Shown here: positions 26,649 to 35,511 of the stretch, in pieces
Position numbering within the stretch: the stretch's first letter is position 1
Layout of the letters: each line of letters opens with the position of its first letter
Source: Cellulosimicrobium cellulans
GTDB lineage: Bacteria > Actinomycetota > Actinomycetes > Actinomycetales > Cellulomonadaceae
Assembly (NCBI RefSeq): GCF_016921195.1
Contig: NZ_JAFGYF010000001.1
Span: 1-64,000 of the forward strand
Reading direction: 5' to 3'
Length of the DNA stretch: 64,000 bases
The notes under the pieces: generated by a model
Seen by the model: only the letters and a program-made list of their open reading frames with translations
The model's database searches: none
Told to the model about the DNA's origin: nothing
Position numbers and translations under genes: made by a program

Positions 26649-28292
26649 TCACCAGATCGAGGCCAGCCGCGTCACCTCGATCGATCTCAAGGTCGCCGTC
26701 CCTCCGCGCGCGTAGACCGAGAGCCCGACGGTGCCCTCGCCGGGGTAGACCACCATCGTCCCGGTGAGGGCCCCGTCGTCGACGAACGCCTCCACGGAGG
26801 ACTCGTCGACGAGCACCCGCAGCCGCACCACGCCGTCCAGCGGCGCGTACGGCGCCGCTCGGCGGATCCCGAACTCGGTGTTCTCCCCGCTCCTGTCGGG
26901 CAGCGTGGTGAGGCCGGCGTGGGTCCGGTCCAGGAAGAACCCCTCGGGGCCGATGCCGACGACCGTCGCCTCCTCGATCGACCCGTCCTCAGCGCGACGC
27001 TCACGGACCCGCAGCCCGACCTCCTCCGCGTCTCCCACGGCGATCTCCGCGAGCGCCTGGTAGGTCGTGCCGGGGTCGTCGAGCACCGCCTCGTCGTCCC
27101 CGAGCGCCACGTCGGTGACGGTCGTGGTCCCCTCGCCCAGCACCTGGAGCTCGGGGACGGGCGTCTGCGCGAGGACGTACCCGCCGTCGGGCAGCACGTC
27201 GCCCGACGGTGCGGGGCCGTCCGGAGCCACGCGCCGCAGGGACAGCTCGCGCGGGACGCTCATCGCGTTCTGCCACGGCGTCGTCGGGGCGGAGTAGGGG
27301 AAGCGCCAGCTGCCCATCCAGCCGAGCCAGAGTCTGCGCCCGTCGGGTGCGTGCTCGAACGTCTGGGCGGCGTAGAAGTCCTGGCCCACGTCGGTGATCT
27401 GCACGGCCTCAGACGGTGTCGCGGGGTCGCGCGTGAACGTCGTCCCGTCGAAGTCGCCGACGAAGTACTGGGCCGTCGACCCGTTCGTCTCCTCGGAGTC
27501 GCCGACGCTCACGGTGAGCACCCAGCGCACGTCGTCCGGATCCCCGTCCACGGGCAGGGGGAACAGGTCCGGGCACTCCCACACGGCCGAGTGCAGGCCC
27601 TGCCCCTCGCCGAAGGTGCTGAGCCGCTCCCAGTGCAGGAGGTCCGGGGAGCCGTGGAGCTCGACGCCGTCCCCCACGGAGACGACCATGACCCACCGGT
27701 GCGTCGCCTCGTGCCAGAAGACCTTCGGGTCACGGAAGTCGCTGCGCCCGTCGTTCGGGATCACGGGGTTGTCCGCGTAGCGCTCCCACGTGCGGCCACG
27801 GTCGGTGCTGTACGCGAGCGACTGCGCCTCACCGCCCTCCGTCGAGGTGTACACCGCGACGAGGCCGCCCTCGCCTGCAGGGAACAGCCCCGACGTGTTC
27901 GCCCCGTCCACGACGGCGCTCCCGGACAGGGCCTGGCCGAGCTCGTCGTGCTCGAGCGCCGTGGGGAGCGTCTCCCAGTGCACGAGGTCCGTGCTCACCG
28001 CGTGCGCCCACGTCCCGTCCTGCTGGTGGAACAGGTGCCACTCCCCCTCGAACCACACGAGCCCGTTCGGGTCCGCGAGGCGTCCCTCGGGCGGGCTGTA
28101 GTGGAACTGCGGACGCCACGGCTCGGCGTACGCCGTGCTCTCGCGCGGGCCGGGCGCCGTCGTGCCCGACGGCGCCCGGTCGTCCTCCGGCGTGCCGGTG
28201 CACCCCGCGAGCAGCGCGAGCGCGAGCGCGACGGCTGCCGCGACCCCGCGTGACGGGACGCGCCGTGCCGTGGAGCGACCGGTTCTCGCCAT
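26649..28292 (-). CDS. GH32 levanase-like lipoprotein
   Basis: A 547-residue surface lipoprotein. The signal peptide is AAAVALALALLAGC (Cys near residue 31), followed by an acidic/Pro linker. Catalytic residues are the Asp of RLADPNG (a variant of WMNDPNG), FRDPKVFW and WECPDLFPL. The body is the five-bladed propeller with a C-terminal beta-sandwich ending in SSVEAFVDD. It probably hydrolyses levan or other fructan at the outer face of the membrane. Its start is uncertain: ATG 28292 gives a standard lipoprotein n-region, whereas a GTG lies at 28310. It lies 105 bp downstream of the levansucrase gene on the same strand, so the pair may be one transcript. Confidence 0.85.
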   Translation of the reverse strand: MARTGRSTARRVPSRGVAAAVALALALLAGCTGTPEDDRAPSGTTAPGPRESTAYAEPWRPQFHYSPPEGRLADPNGLVWFEGEWHLFHQQDGTWAHAVSTDLVHWETLPTALEHDELGQALSGSAVVDGANTSGLFPAGEGGLVAVYTSTEGGEAQSLAYSTDRGRTWERYADNPVIPNDGRSDFRDPKVFWHEATHRWVMVVSVGDGVELHGSPDLLHWERLSTFGEGQGLHSAVWECPDLFPLPVDGDPDDVRWVLTVSVGDSEETNGSTAQYFVGDFDGTTFTRDPATPSEAVQITDVGQDFYAAQTFEHAPDGRRLWLGWMGSWRFPYSAPTTPWQNAMSVPRELSLRRVAPDGPAPSGDVLPDGGYVLAQTPVPELQVLGEGTTTVTDVALGDDEAVLDDPGTTYQALAEIAVGDAEEVGLRVRERRAEDGSIEEATVVGIGPEGFFLDRTHAGLTTLPDRSGENTEFGIRRAAPYAPLDGVVRLRVLVDESSVEAFVDDGALTGTMVVYPGEGTVGLSVYARGGTATLRSIEVTRLASIW

Positions 28293-28397
28293 CGTCACCA
28301 CGCTAGGCACCGTGGCATCCCACCCGCCCGCCGGGGCGCGAGGGAGGGGCGACGGCCGGGTGCCGCCGCCCCGCCTCAGGCGTGCGACCCTCGTCCG

Positions 28398-30290
28398 CTA
28401 CGGGAGCGGACTCGGGTCGGGATCGGGCGAGACGGCCTGCTCGGCGTTCGCGGGGATGTCCCCGTAGCCGCCGAGGCCGTCGTCGCCGTAGGAGCGGTCG
28501 ACGACCGCGCTCGTGCCGGCGATGTTGAGCTTCACCGTCGGCGCGAGGGTCCCGCCGCGTCGCACGTCCGGGTTGCCGATGGCGTCGATGAACGACTCGA
28601 CGAGACCCCCGGGCTGGACGTAGTGCGAGTAGGACTGGAACGCGTGCGCCGTCTGGAACGGGTCCGGGCTCGCCGGGGTCCCGACCGCGTAGTTGAGGTT
28701 CGTCGGGTTGCCCAGGGCGAGCCCGCTCCCCTCGTTGAGCGGCTGGAAGTCGGACCGGATGCCGTTGCCCACGAACCCGTAGACGCCGTCCGGACCGTCC
28801 AGGTACCAGAACCGCGGATCGGTCGAGTCGGTGTCCGGGCCGCGCGCGAACGTGTGCCGGTGGCTGATCGTGAACAGGTAGTACTTCGACCCCTGCACGT
28901 AGATCTGCGGACGCTCCGTCTGGTCGTTGACGCAGTTGCCGGACAGGATCGGCGGCAGGTACCGCCACTGCGTCATCGCCTTGTTCTCGGCGACGGCGAG
29001 GCCGACGTTCGCCATCTGGAAGTTCGCGCCCGAGGCCGTCACGGTCTCAGGCAGCTCGGCGTACGGATCGCCCTCGCGGTAGCCGAGGTCCTCGGCCGTG
29101 CACGGCACCGACCCGCGCTCACCGCCCGTGTTGCCCTCGAACACCATGTACGTCGGGCTGTCCTCGGTGTTCGGGTCCTCGAAGGTGAACGGGTCGCGGA
29201 AGTTGACGAACGCGTTCTGCTCACGGGTCTGGTAGAGCGTCCCGTCCGGCACGAGCAGCTGGTGCTGGTCGCGTGCACCGGTGAGCCACACGCCGTCCTC
29301 GTCGGCGAAGATGCGCAGCTCGGTCTGGACGATGCGCGGGTCGGCGGGCTGGATCTCCTGGTCGTTCGCGTCCCGGTAGAACGCGACCGCCGTGTAGAAC
29401 ATCCGGAGCTTGTTGCCCTCCATGATCCGGGTCGAGCCGGACCACTCGGTGACCGTCGAGAACGACTGGTCCTCGAAGATCGCGCCCGCGGCGCCGTCCG
29501 GGAACACGTGGCCCCCGTAGATCCAGCCGCCGTTGGCCGGCCGCTCGTCGGCGGGCACGTCAGCGGGCCGGTAGAAGAACCCGATCCGCGCGTGGGTGTG
29601 CCGGTCGTCGAACGTGTACCCGGCCGTCGAGTCGGCGACGAGCGAGAAGATGACCTCCCAGCCCTTGAAGCTCAGCTGGTTCGAGTGCTCGTCCGTCAGC
29701 GTCCAGGTGTCCCACACCCAGACCTGGGTGCCGTTCTGGTCCACCAGGACCGGGAAGTCCTGCGGGATCTCGGGCATCGTGTACTCCTCCGGCAGGGAGT
29801 TCTCCCCTGCCGGCGCGGAGGGCTCCGACATCGCCCGGATCTGGAGGGCGTCCGCACGGGTCCACCGCGCGGTGAAGTCGTCCTCCGGGTCGTACGCCTG
29901 CTGGCTGTGGATCGACGGCGCAGGGAAGCCCGGGAAGCGGAACGGGGTGACGAGCCCGTCCTCACCCGGGTCGTCGGTCGGTGGCGCTTCGTCGGCAGGC
30001 GGTTCGTCGCCGCCCTCCGGCGGCGCGGGGTCCTCTGTCGCAGGTGCCGGATCGGCCGGGACTGGCTCCTCGAGTGCGGGGGCGGTCTCCGACGGAGCCG
30101 TCTCCTGAGGCACCGGCGCGGTGTCGTCCGTCGTGGTCTCGGTGGGCGACGGGGGCGTCGGCGCCTCGTCGTCCTCGGCCGCCAAGGCGGTCGTGGAGCC
30201 GATCGTGATGGTTCCCAGGAGGAGGCCGGTGGCGAGCAGTCCGCTCACCAGCCTCTTCGTGCGTGGTCGTGTGCGTGTCGAAGACTTCAC
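28398..30290 (-). CDS. GH68 levansucrase/fructosyltransferase, secreted
   Basis: A 630-residue secreted enzyme that transfers fructose from sucrose to growing fructan, probably levan. It has an N-terminal signal peptide (LVSGLLATGLLLGTITIGSTTALAA) and then a Pro/Glu/Thr/Ala-rich linker (residues about 40-110). The GH68 catalytic propeller shows WVWDTW (nucleophile Asp near 193), FRDPF (transition-state Asp near 365) and TERPQIY (acid/base Glu near 457). The C-terminal tail lacks an anchor. GTG 30290 has AAGGTG upstream. Levan as opposed to inulin is inferred from the levan-degrading neighbours; the sequence alone does not settle linkage. Confidence 0.9.
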   Translation of the reverse strand: MKSSTRTRPRTKRLVSGLLATGLLLGTITIGSTTALAAEDDEAPTPPSPTETTTDDTAPVPQETAPSETAPALEEPVPADPAPATEDPAPPEGGDEPPADEAPPTDDPGEDGLVTPFRFPGFPAPSIHSQQAYDPEDDFTARWTRADALQIRAMSEPSAPAGENSLPEEYTMPEIPQDFPVLVDQNGTQVWVWDTWTLTDEHSNQLSFKGWEVIFSLVADSTAGYTFDDRHTHARIGFFYRPADVPADERPANGGWIYGGHVFPDGAAGAIFEDQSFSTVTEWSGSTRIMEGNKLRMFYTAVAFYRDANDQEIQPADPRIVQTELRIFADEDGVWLTGARDQHQLLVPDGTLYQTREQNAFVNFRDPFTFEDPNTEDSPTYMVFEGNTGGERGSVPCTAEDLGYREGDPYAELPETVTASGANFQMANVGLAVAENKAMTQWRYLPPILSGNCVNDQTERPQIYVQGSKYYLFTISHRHTFARGPDTDSTDPRFWYLDGPDGVYGFVGNGIRSDFQPLNEGSGLALGNPTNLNYAVGTPASPDPFQTAHAFQSYSHYVQPGGLVESFIDAIGNPDVRRGGTLAPTVKLNIAGTSAVVDRSYGDDGLGGYGDIPANAEQAVSPDPDPSPLP

Positions 30291-30355
30291 GTCCGTTCAC
30301 CTTCTGCTGGATCCGTGAGCGTCTTCGTCCGAACGGTTCTCCCCCAACGTTTTCG

Positions 30356-30386
30356 AGCGTAGTGTGACGTGCACCACACCTGTCAA
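30356..30386 (-). promoter_or_regulatory. levansucrase promoter with a palindrome in the spacer
   Basis: On the reverse strand -35 TTGACA (30381-30386) and -10 TACGCT (30356-30361) are 19 bp apart. The spacer contains GTGTG-N8-CACAC (30362-30379) with a GTGCAC core, a candidate repressor site. Confidence 0.45.
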
Positions 30387-30595
30387 GGCATCGGCAGGTT
30401 CGCCACAGGAACGGTCACAGGGGGTGACTTCCCCGGTGCGTCCCATCGCACCCGACGACTGGCGATGACGCCGGCCGCACATACGGCTTCGGCTGAACGG
30501 CACGCGAATCCCGCGACATCTCCTCCTCCATGAAGCACGCGTCGCGCCCTGCGCGACGGCGCCCCCGGGCGCACTCCGACAACTCATGGAGCATC

Positions 30596-31573
30596 ATGAA
30601 CACCTCAACAGCCCACGGCCGGCCACCGGCCGAGCCACGGCGCGGGCCTCGTCATCACCGACGCGCTGCCCGCGCGGTCGGCATCGTCTGCGCGGCCACG
30701 CTCGCCACGAGCGGCACGGTCGTACTCGCGCTGCCCGCGGCCTCCTCGCCCGGACAGAGCGTCACGTCGCTGCGCGACCTCGAAGCAGAGGACCTCGCCG
30801 CGACGATCGCCGGGCGCGGCATCACGGTGCGCAGCGCCACCTTCTCCGGCAACGACGTCCAGGCCGGCCGCTTCTCCGGGATGAACGACACCGGCCTCGC
30901 GCGCGGTGTCGCGCTCACGACCGGCTCGGTCATCGACGCCGACCCGCAGTCCGAGGCCGACACCGACTTCTCCGCCTCGGCCGTCCTCGGCCCGAACGAG
31001 AAGCTGACCACCACCGGCGACCTCGGCGGCCGCGGCGCGCGCGCCCTCGACCGCCTGGTCGGGCAGACCACCTACGACGCGGCCGTGCTCACCATGCGGG
31101 TCGTGCCGTCAGGCAACCGCCTCTCCCTGTCCTACGTCTTCGGCAGCGAGGAGTACGCAGGATGGAGCGAGCAGGACTTCGCCGACGCGTTCGCCATCTG
31201 GGTGAACGGCCAGCCGTGCTCCACCGTCCCGCGCACACGTGACCTGGTGTCCACGGCCACCGTCAACGCGAGCTCGCACCCCGAGCTGTACGTGGAGAAC
31301 TTCGCGCCGAACGACCCGGGCGCCGGGACGCACGACACGGAGCTCAACGCGTTCACCACGGTCCTCACGTGCGACGCCCGCGTCACACCGCGGCGGGTCA
31401 GCACCGTACGGGTCGCCGTGGCCGACACCCGCGACGGACAGCTCGACAGCACCGTCCTGCTCGGACGGGACTCCCTCGTGTCGAGCCGCGGCAACGGCCC
31501 CCAGGCCGACCGCGACCATCGCGACCACGGCAGGTGGAACCACGGCGGACAGTACTGGCAGATCCGGCGCTGA
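30596..31573 (+). CDS. secreted choice-of-anchor L domain protein
   Basis: A 325-residue exported protein. After an Arg-rich n-region, a hydrophobic segment (AVGIVCAATLATSGTVVLAL) forms the signal peptide. The mature part matches the choice-of-anchor L domain pattern: an initial LAATIAGRGITVRSATFSG, the GMNDTGLARGVALTTGSV block, LSLSYVFGSEEY and FAIWVNG. The domain occurs in extracellular proteins with various C-terminal anchors, but no anchor is visible here, only a His/Asp/Arg-rich tail. ATG 30596 has GGAG 4 nt upstream; an upstream ATG at 30530 is possible. The function is unknown. Confidence 0.75.
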   Translation: MNTSTAHGRPPAEPRRGPRHHRRAARAVGIVCAATLATSGTVVLALPAASSPGQSVTSLRDLEAEDLAATIAGRGITVRSATFSGNDVQAGRFSGMNDTGLARGVALTTGSVIDADPQSEADTDFSASAVLGPNEKLTTTGDLGGRGARALDRLVGQTTYDAAVLTMRVVPSGNRLSLSYVFGSEEYAGWSEQDFADAFAIWVNGQPCSTVPRTRDLVSTATVNASSHPELYVENFAPNDPGAGTHDTELNAFTTVLTCDARVTPRRVSTVRVAVADTRDGQLDSTVLLGRDSLVSSRGNGPQADRDHRDHGRWNHGGQYWQIRR

Positions 31574-31633
31574 CCGAACCAGACGCACACCGGCACGGCC
31601 GACGTCTGCTGCCGGGAAGTGCTTGAAGCACGA

Positions 31634-31665
31634 GGTGTGGGCGTCCCCGCAGGGACACCCACACC
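31634..31665. terminator. hairpin downstream of the anchor-L gene
   Basis: Arms 31634-31646 and 31653-31665 (13 positions with one C/A mismatch) and a 6-nt loop, 60 bp past the + strand stop. Confidence 0.6.
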
Positions 31666-31776
31666 GTCGCGTTCGCACCGAATCAGCACCTGCAGACCGA
31701 ATCGCACGAACTCGCGGCGCCCGGCCCGCAGGATCGCGACGTGACGAAGCCGAGGAGGAATCGCCCTACGCCGGTG

Positions 31777-31834
31777 CGAGGCACCTCCGGGCCTGGTGAG
31801 CATCAGAAGACGCGCCACGCCCGGAGGTGCCTCG
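31777..31834. terminator. 16-bp perfect-stem bidirectional terminator
   Basis: Arms 31777-31792 and 31819-31834 are perfect inverted copies with a 26-nt loop. The element sits between convergent genes, 23 bp from the stop of the GH43 gene on the reverse strand. Confidence 0.7.
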
Positions 31835-31856
31835 TCCACGGGGACGAGAGGGGCCC

Positions 31857-34800
31857 TCAGCCGCAGGTCCGAGCGTCAAAGGCGACGTCGTACACCGTGT
31901 CCACAGGGGTGCCGTCGAGGACTGCCGTCCCCGTGACGGCTACCGTGCCCGCCTCGACGGACGTCGCTCGGGTCGGGAACGACTGGTAGGCGTTCCTGCC
32001 CGGCGCCACGTCCGTGAACGACTTCTCTCCGAACGGCGTCGTGAGGGTCAGGTCCGCGGGCACGCTGCCCGCGTTCGTCGCGCGGACCGCGATGTAGGTC
32101 TTGCCCGCCAGGCACCGCGGCGACACGTCCACGTCCAGGTCGACGGTCGGCACCTCTCCGGAGACCTTGACCTTGACCTGGACGTCCGCGAGCTCCGGGT
32201 CGAGCTCCTCGGCATAGGTCATGTCGAGTATGGGCTGGCCGTCGGCGGCCCAGTGGACGCGCCGGACCTCGGTGTCGCGGCCATCGCCGGAGGCGGTGCC
32301 GTTGCCCCAGCGGTGGTAGACGTAGAGGAGGTTGTCGTCCTCGTCCCAGGTGAACGAGCCGTGTCCGGGGCCCTGCTCGTAGCGGCCGTAGTCGACGCCC
32401 GTGACCATGGGTTCGCTCTTCTGCAGCGGGGCACCGTACTTGTGCCAGCTGTGGATGTCGGTGAGGTCGGCGTCCTCGTCCGCCCACACGCCGCCGACGA
32501 TGTAGGTGGGGCTGACGCCGGAGCCGGAAGTGGTCAGGTAGATCTTGCCGTCGTGGTGCAGGGGGAACGCGCCTTCGCTGAGATGGTCCTCGAACGTCAG
32601 GGTCGGCACGATGATCGGCGTCGCCGTCGTGGTGATCCGTGTCGGGTCGGCCGGATCGACCTTGGCGATCCATGTCGCGGGGTCGCTCAAGCCGGGTGTG
32701 ACGTAGCGCTGGGACCACGCGTAGTACGCCTCACCACCGGCCTCGACGTAGGTCATGTCGAGCGAGATGTTCTGGGCGAATCCCGGTCGTCCGAGGGGGT
32801 TTCCTGCGGCGTCGAGGATCGGCGCCGGAGTCGACCAGTGGTCGGGGTTCGCCGGGTCTCCCCCGTCCTCGAGCTGCATGATGTGGGCCTGCACGGTCCG
32901 CCACGATCCACCGCTGTTCGCTTGGGAGTCGTTCTCGTTGAAGCAGGGGGCGAACAGGATGGACAGGCGTCCGCCGATCTCGTGGATCTCCGGTGCCCAG
33001 TAGCAGCCTGCGATGGTGCGGCCCTGCGTGTTCCTCTCTGCCCGGGTGAGTCGGTTGAGCAGATCGACCTCCAGCGAACGACCGCCGTTGACGTCCGCGA
33101 GGGCTTCGATCGAGCTCGCGGCCCGGATCGGCAGGTGGGTGGAGCCGACGTTGTCGTTGTTGGTGTCGTCGGTGGCGATGAAGAGATAGGTGGTCTCGGC
33201 GTCCCGGGTGTACCGGTAGATGGTCGGGTCGGCCCGGTTGTGCGCGAACTGGCGGGGGTACCGGGTCTGCTTGATCCGGCCGTCGAGCGTGTAGGTGCCG
33301 GGGCCGGCGTCGGCGAGGCCGGCCAGCTGGTCGGCGTCCCACGTGACAGCGCGCTGGGCTGTCGATCCGTCGGAGTAGGTCAGGGTCGCGCGGACGTCCT
33401 GGAGGGCACCGGTGGCACCCGGGGCGATCTCCTGGTCGGGGACCGTGACGGCCGTGTTGGTGATGCGGCCGAACCGGGTCCGCAGCGCGTCAGCGGCCGT
33501 GGCCGGGACGGTGATCGCGTTGGTCGGCTCGGCGTCGGCGATACGGGAGGCGACGTCGTCGGGGACGGCGAGCGCGGTGGTGATCGGCGCACCGTCGCGA
33601 GGCTGGTCGCGGTTGCCGTCGGTCGCGACCACGGTGCGACGCCCCCCGTACGGGGAGTGCGGGTCCGGCACGCTGGCGGTGCGCCCGAGGTCCTCGATCA
33701 GGACGTGCTGCGCACGCCCGGCGTCGGTGGTCCACGACACGAGGTACCGGTCCTCGGCGGAGTCGTAGAGCGCGACCGGGTCGTTGATGCCCGCCGTCGT
33801 CCCGAGGTCGACGAGGCCCAGCTCGCGGAAGTCGGTGACGTTGCCGGGCTCCTGCGAGCGGAAGACGAGGGCCTGGCTCGTCCGGGTGCCGTCCGAGCTG
33901 CCGTCGACCTCGACCCGTGTGGCGATGACGCCGAGTGTGCCGTCAGCGAACCAGAAGAGCGACGGGTCGCGCAGGGCGCGCAGGTCGCTGAGGTCGACGC
34001 CGGTGAAGACGCTGCTCGCGAAGAGCACACCACCGTTCTCGTTGAGCGGCTCGGCCGTCTCGACATGATCGCCGAGCGCGAGGTGCAGCGACCGGGCGAC
34101 GGTCTGGTGGTTGGCCTGGTCCACGGAGGTCGGGGTGCGGGTGTAGGCGAGGAGCGCCTGTGAACCGTCTTGCGGAAGCACCTTCACCGAGAACTGCTTC
34201 GTCAGCGTGTCACCCTCGACCGCGGCGGACGCGGTGACCTCGACGTCGAGAGCCGCGTCGTCGTCGTTGACGAGCATGCCGTCCACGACGGCGGTCGCCG
34301 GCTCGGCGCTCCAGACGACGAGCCCGTCGCCCACGGGGGGCAGGGAGTATCCGTCGCCCACGATCGGCGGCACGACGAGACGGGACCGCAGGTCGGCGGT
34401 GATCTCCTCGGTCGAGAAGGCGCGCACCACGACGTCGACGGCGTCGCCACGGATCTCCACGCCTCCGAGGGAGGCTGCCGGCGTGAGCGTCACGGTGACG
34501 TCCGGGCTGCCCGGTGCCGGGCGGCGCACGGTGCCGCTGCTCGTGACGACGTCAGGGTGGCTGCTCGTCCAGGTGATCGACGCGCCGTTGCTGCCGGTGG
34601 CAGGCAGCGGCAGGTCGCCACGGACGTCGGCGGTGTCACCGAGCTCGATCGCGTCCAGGTCCGCGCGGGCGAGCGCGGTGTAGCCCTCCACGCCGAGTGC
34701 GGCCACCTCACCGGGCGCCAGAGCGGACGCGAAGACCTGGACCTCGTCGATCGCCCCGCCGAACAACGGATCGACTGCGTACAGGGACCGGCCGAGGTAA

Positions 34801-35456
34801 CCCGACGCGGCGGCGGCACCGAGTGCCGCCTCCGCGGTGTGCGCCGTGGTGGAGCGGGCGACCTCGGTGCCGTTGAGGTAATAGGCGATGTCGGTGCCGC
34901 CGTCGAGCACGACGGCGACGTGCTCCCAGCGGTCCGCGACCAGCGGCCGCGGTGCGGTGGAGCGCTGCTCCGTGCCTTGCTTGATCGCTCCGAAAGATGC
35001 CGCTCCGCACCTGGGGGTGGCAAAGACGTAGCTGGTGCTGTCGCGCCCGAGAGCGAAGGGCCAGGTGCAGTCCCGGGCGCCGTCCCAGCGGACCCATCCG
35101 GCGATCGTCAGATCTGTCTGCCCCGGACCGACGAGGCCGGCCGGGAGCTGGACGTACGGGGCACCCGAGGTGTTGGCGCCCCCGGGCAGCTCGATCGCGA
35201 GGTCCCCCGGCGTACCCGTCACACCGGGGACGAGGGACGCCCCGGTTCCGACCACGGTGGCGTGCCGGGCGCCGGTGCCGGCATCGTGGAGGGTCGCGCC
35301 TGCGCCGACGGCAGCGTCGTCGTCGAAGGCGTAGTGCACGTCGGCCACGGGTGCGGCCGCTGCCGGGGCTGCCGCGAGCCCGACCCCGACGAGGCCGCTC
35401 GCGACGAGCAACCCCGGCAGGGTGAGGGCAAGCAGTCGGGAAGGTCTGGACTTCAT
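31857..35456 (-). CDS. secreted LamG-GH43 glycosidase with C-terminal two-Cys module
   Basis: A 1199-residue extracellular enzyme, probably acting on arabinan- or xylan-type glycans. It has a signal peptide (residues about 1-35), a LamG/concanavalin-like domain (about 40-215) and Ig-like domains (about 240-350). A long middle region (about 370-640) also looks like a five-bladed propeller. A Big_4-like segment (about 650-720) precedes the GH43-type domain (about 735-1090), with NRADPTIYRY (catalytic Asp), WAPEIHEIGG and GPGHGSFTWDED. The last 90 residues (PRCLAGKTY to the final CG) are shared with two other enzymes here. The ATG at 35456 starts the signal peptide. The next upstream gene on the same strand is 55 bp away, so the two LamG-GH43 genes are probably one operon. 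The exact linkage specificity is unknown. Confidence 0.78.
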   Translation of the reverse strand: MKSRPSRLLALTLPGLLVASGLVGVGLAAAPAAAAPVADVHYAFDDDAAVGAGATLHDAGTGARHATVVGTGASLVPGVTGTPGDLAIELPGGANTSGAPYVQLPAGLVGPGQTDLTIAGWVRWDGARDCTWPFALGRDSTSYVFATPRCGAASFGAIKQGTEQRSTAPRPLVADRWEHVAVVLDGGTDIAYYLNGTEVARSTTAHTAEAALGAAAASGYLGRSLYAVDPLFGGAIDEVQVFASALAPGEVAALGVEGYTALARADLDAIELGDTADVRGDLPLPATGSNGASITWTSSHPDVVTSSGTVRRPAPGSPDVTVTLTPAASLGGVEIRGDAVDVVVRAFSTEEITADLRSRLVVPPIVGDGYSLPPVGDGLVVWSAEPATAVVDGMLVNDDDAALDVEVTASAAVEGDTLTKQFSVKVLPQDGSQALLAYTRTPTSVDQANHQTVARSLHLALGDHVETAEPLNENGGVLFASSVFTGVDLSDLRALRDPSLFWFADGTLGVIATRVEVDGSSDGTRTSQALVFRSQEPGNVTDFRELGLVDLGTTAGINDPVALYDSAEDRYLVSWTTDAGRAQHVLIEDLGRTASVPDPHSPYGGRRTVVATDGNRDQPRDGAPITTALAVPDDVASRIADAEPTNAITVPATAADALRTRFGRITNTAVTVPDQEIAPGATGALQDVRATLTYSDGSTAQRAVTWDADQLAGLADAGPGTYTLDGRIKQTRYPRQFAHNRADPTIYRYTRDAETTYLFIATDDTNNDNVGSTHLPIRAASSIEALADVNGGRSLEVDLLNRLTRAERNTQGRTIAGCYWAPEIHEIGGRLSILFAPCFNENDSQANSGGSWRTVQAHIMQLEDGGDPANPDHWSTPAPILDAAGNPLGRPGFAQNISLDMTYVEAGGEAYYAWSQRYVTPGLSDPATWIAKVDPADPTRITTTATPIIVPTLTFEDHLSEGAFPLHHDGKIYLTTSGSGVSPTYIVGGVWADEDADLTDIHSWHKYGAPLQKSEPMVTGVDYGRYEQGPGHGSFTWDEDDNLLYVYHRWGNGTASGDGRDTEVRRVHWAADGQPILDMTYAEELDPELADVQVKVKVSGEVPTVDLDVDVSPRCLAGKTYIAVRATNAGSVPADLTLTTPFGEKSFTDVAPGRNAYQSFPTRATSVEAGTVAVTGTAVLDGTPVDTVYDVAFDARTCG

Positions 35457-35511
35457 CGTCGTTCCTCTCGCATCGTGGGTGTCATCCGCAGGTCGAGGCC
35501 GTAGGGCATGG

